From Planctomycetota bacterium (lineage in GTDB: Bacteria; Planctomycetota; Phycisphaerae; Sedimentisphaerales; Anaerobacaceae): a stretch of 6,783 nucleotides of DNA. The notes under the pieces were generated by a model. The model was not told where the DNA came from. It worked only from the letters and a program-made list of their open reading frames with translations, and did not search any database. Positions 5,316-6,783 of the stretch are shown here, piece after piece. The position numbers and the translations under genes were made by a program. The number at the start of each line of letters is the position of its first letter. Position 1 is the first letter of the stretch. The stretch is from assembly GCA_023139715.1 (NCBI GenBank), contig JAGLNB010000124.1, forward strand, positions 1-6,783. The letters are read 5' to 3'.

Positions 5316-6722
5316 TTAATCATCAACTTTCAGCAATTCCTGCCAGGATTTGGCAATATCAGTCAGTTGCTTAACAGTTTCTGGGAAATCAGTTTTTTTT
5401 CGGATTGGCTGGATGAGAAAATTATTTATTCTATCTATCATAGCCAATGCGCCATCGATTCGTCGATTACTGCCGGGCGCGAAAGCTCCAATATTTATCA
5501 GGTCTTCAGCGTCAGTATAAATGGCATATATTTGTCTTAGTTTTTGTGCGGCGAATTGATGTTCCTGGCTTGTTATCATAGGCATCAATCGGCTCACGCT
5601 TGCCATTGCATCTATAGCTGGATAGTGTCCGCGGTCAGCCAGTTTTCTTGACAATACTATATGTCCATCGAGTAAACTTCTGGCACTGTCGGCTACAGGG
5701 TCGGTCAAATCATCGTTTTCAACAAGAACGGTCATAATTCCTGTTATGCTGCCATTTTCTGTGCAGCCGAGACGTTCTATTAGACGCGGCATCAGCGAAA
5801 AAACACTTGGACAATATCCTTTTGTTGTTGGCGGTTCACCCGCAGCCAAACCTATTTCGCGTTGTGCCTGAGCGAAGCGTGTTAATGAATCCATCATAAA
5901 GAGGACATCTTTACCTTTGTCTCTGAAATATTCGGCAATTGCGACAGCGAGAAACGCAGCTTTTACCCGTTGAATAGGTGGCGAATCTGAAGTGGCGACA
6001 ACAATTACGCTACGAGCAAGTCCTTGTTCGCCGAGATTTTCTTCGAGAAATTCGCGAACTTCTCTGCCTCTTTCGCCTATCATTGCCACAACATTGACAG
6101 CTGCTTCGCTTGAATTTGCAATATCTCCGAGAAGTACGCTTTTACCAACACCGCTGCCTGCGAAAATACCCATACGCTGGCCTTTGCCGCAGGTTAATAA
6201 TCCATCTATAGAACGAATTCCCAAAGCAAGATGCTTGGTGATTTTTTCGCGACTCATTGGAGCCGGGCTATTTACATCCAATGGCTTTTTATCTGTTCCT
6301 GTCAGCGGACCTTTGCCGTCGATTGGTTCGCCCAGCCCATTTAAAACTCTGCCAAGAACATTTTCACTTAAATTGATATGGCGCGAAGTTGCCTGAGCCG
6401 TTACAGCATCGCCAGGTGATATGCCTTCTATGTGTTCCAGTGGCAGCAGGATAAGATGGTCATTATTAAAGCCGACAACTTCAGCCAGCACATTTTTATT
6501 ATTGCGAATCTGGATATTGCAGAGCTCACCTATGCCTACTACAGGCCCATTGGATTCAACGGTAAGACCTGATACTTTTACCACAAATCCCCTGCAAGCG
6601 AGAAGATTGACATTTTCCAGTGCGGAGTGAAACTTATCGAAATCGATATTATATTTAGTATCCAATTCCATAGAGTTTTGCTCAGCAACACCGGATGAAA
6701 TATCACAATTAGCTGTTGGCAT
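5316..6722 (-). CDS. fliI: FliI, flagellum-specific export ATPase
   Basis: ATPase of the flagellar type III export apparatus; it forms a hexamer at the cytoplasmic face and energises or facilitates substrate unloading. The product has 468 residues (Salmonella FliI has 456). Residues 1-29 are a variable extension, 30-110 the N-terminal beta-barrel with GLTVESNGPVVGIGELC (52-68), and 150-440 the RecA-like catalytic core. Visible motifs are the Walker A AGSGVGKS (188-195, Lys194), the catalytic glutamate in GERGREV (Glu217), the Walker B DVLFMMD (272-278) and the alpha/beta ATPase signature PAIDAMASVSR (368-378). Nothing essential is missing. The ATG at 6722-6720 has a good GAGAA ribosome binding site 5 bases upstream. 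It follows a probable fliH tail by 31 bases and precedes fliJ by 33 bases, the usual fliHIJ order. FliI is distinguished from F1 beta and from virulence secretion ATPases mainly by this neighbourhood. Confidence 0.98.
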   Translation of the reverse strand: MPTANCDISSGVAEQNSMELDTKYNIDFDKFHSALENVNLLACRGFVVKVSGLTVESNGPVVGIGELCNIQIRNNKNVLAEVVGFNNDHLILLPLEHIEGISPGDAVTAQATSRHINLSENVLGRVLNGLGEPIDGKGPLTGTDKKPLDVNSPAPMSREKITKHLALGIRSIDGLLTCGKGQRMGIFAGSGVGKSVLLGDIANSSEAAVNVVAMIGERGREVREFLEENLGEQGLARSVIVVATSDSPPIQRVKAAFLAVAIAEYFRDKGKDVLFMMDSLTRFAQAQREIGLAAGEPPTTKGYCPSVFSLMPRLIERLGCTENGSITGIMTVLVENDDLTDPVADSARSLLDGHIVLSRKLADRGHYPAIDAMASVSRLMPMITSQEHQFAAQKLRQIYAIYTDAEDLINIGAFAPGSNRRIDGALAMIDRINNFLIQPIRKKTDFPETVKQLTDIAKSWQELLKVDD

Positions 6723-6753
6723 AAATTTTCTCGTATTACATAAATTTCTGTTT

Positions 6754-6783
6754 TTATTCGCTGCTTTGCAGTGCCTTGGAAAC
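6754..6783 (-). CDS. fliH: Probable FliH C-terminal tail (fragment)
   Basis: The last 30 bases read on the minus strand as an open frame V-S-K-A-L-Q-S-S-E ending in TAA at 6756-6754, 31 bases before fliI. Upstream of fliI in a fliI-fliJ operon one expects fliH, the regulator/stator of the FliI ATPase. The nine residues are too few for an independent identification; the call is by position, and the frame itself could be chance. Confidence 0.4.
   Translation of the reverse strand, partial: VSKALQSSE

Noticed and set aside
6763..6775. GGCAC...GC on the minus strand before fliI looks like a sigma-54 site.
   Set aside because: The spacing is GG-N9-GC rather than the required N10, the -12 box is poor, and it lies in the probable fliH coding end.
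1..6783. Search for CRISPR arrays, insertion sequences, tRNA or rRNA genes, toxin-antitoxin or defence genes.
   Set aside because: The window is filled by colinear flagellar genes; no periodic repeats, transposase motifs or RNA-gene signatures were seen.

Overview
The window is one continuous piece of a bacterial flagellar gene cluster, and every gene lies on the minus strand, so it is read from the right edge to the left. In transcription order it holds: a probable fliH tail (cut by the right edge), fliI (export ATPase), fliJ (export stalk/chaperone), a MotE/MgtE-N-like membrane-anchored coiled-coil protein, motA, two tandem but different motB genes, a 207-base intergenic region, fliO, fliP, fliQ, and the first 19 codons of fliR (cut by the left edge). 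The plus-strand reading frames are shadows of these genes.

The genes form two blocks. The first (about 6783 to 1855) is compact: gaps are 4 to 33 bases, and motB1 and motB2 overlap by 2 bases. It encodes the cytoplasmic export ATPase complex (FliH-FliI-FliJ) and the torque-generating stator (MotA with two MotB-like subunits, plus the MotE-like protein). The second (about 1647 to 1) encodes the membrane core of the flagellar type III export gate (FliO assembly factor, then FliP, FliQ and FliR). The only sizeable non-coding stretch, 1648-1854, separates them. It carries a near-consensus sigma-54 (-24/-12) promoter facing fliO. About 100-135 bases upstream of the predicted start there is a pair of GTC...GAC inverted-repeat sites, the position expected for an enhancer-binding activator. 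Transcription of the export-gate genes therefore probably has its own RpoN-dependent control.

The organism is a motile bacterium with a fairly AT-rich genome, frequent non-ATG starts (GTG for the MotE-like gene, TTG for motB2) and short leaders. The combination fliI-fliJ-motE-like-motA-motB-motB-fliOPQR fits an environmental lineage such as Planctomycetota (Phycisphaerae-like). This is a tentative inference from gene order and protein style; the sequence has no phylogenetic marker that settles it.

Most genes are conventional family members. The unusual points are one MotA served by two divergent MotB paralogues, one of which has a degenerate peptidoglycan-binding motif; the MotE-like gene between fliJ and motA; and the sigma-54 promoter with its enhancer-like repeats.
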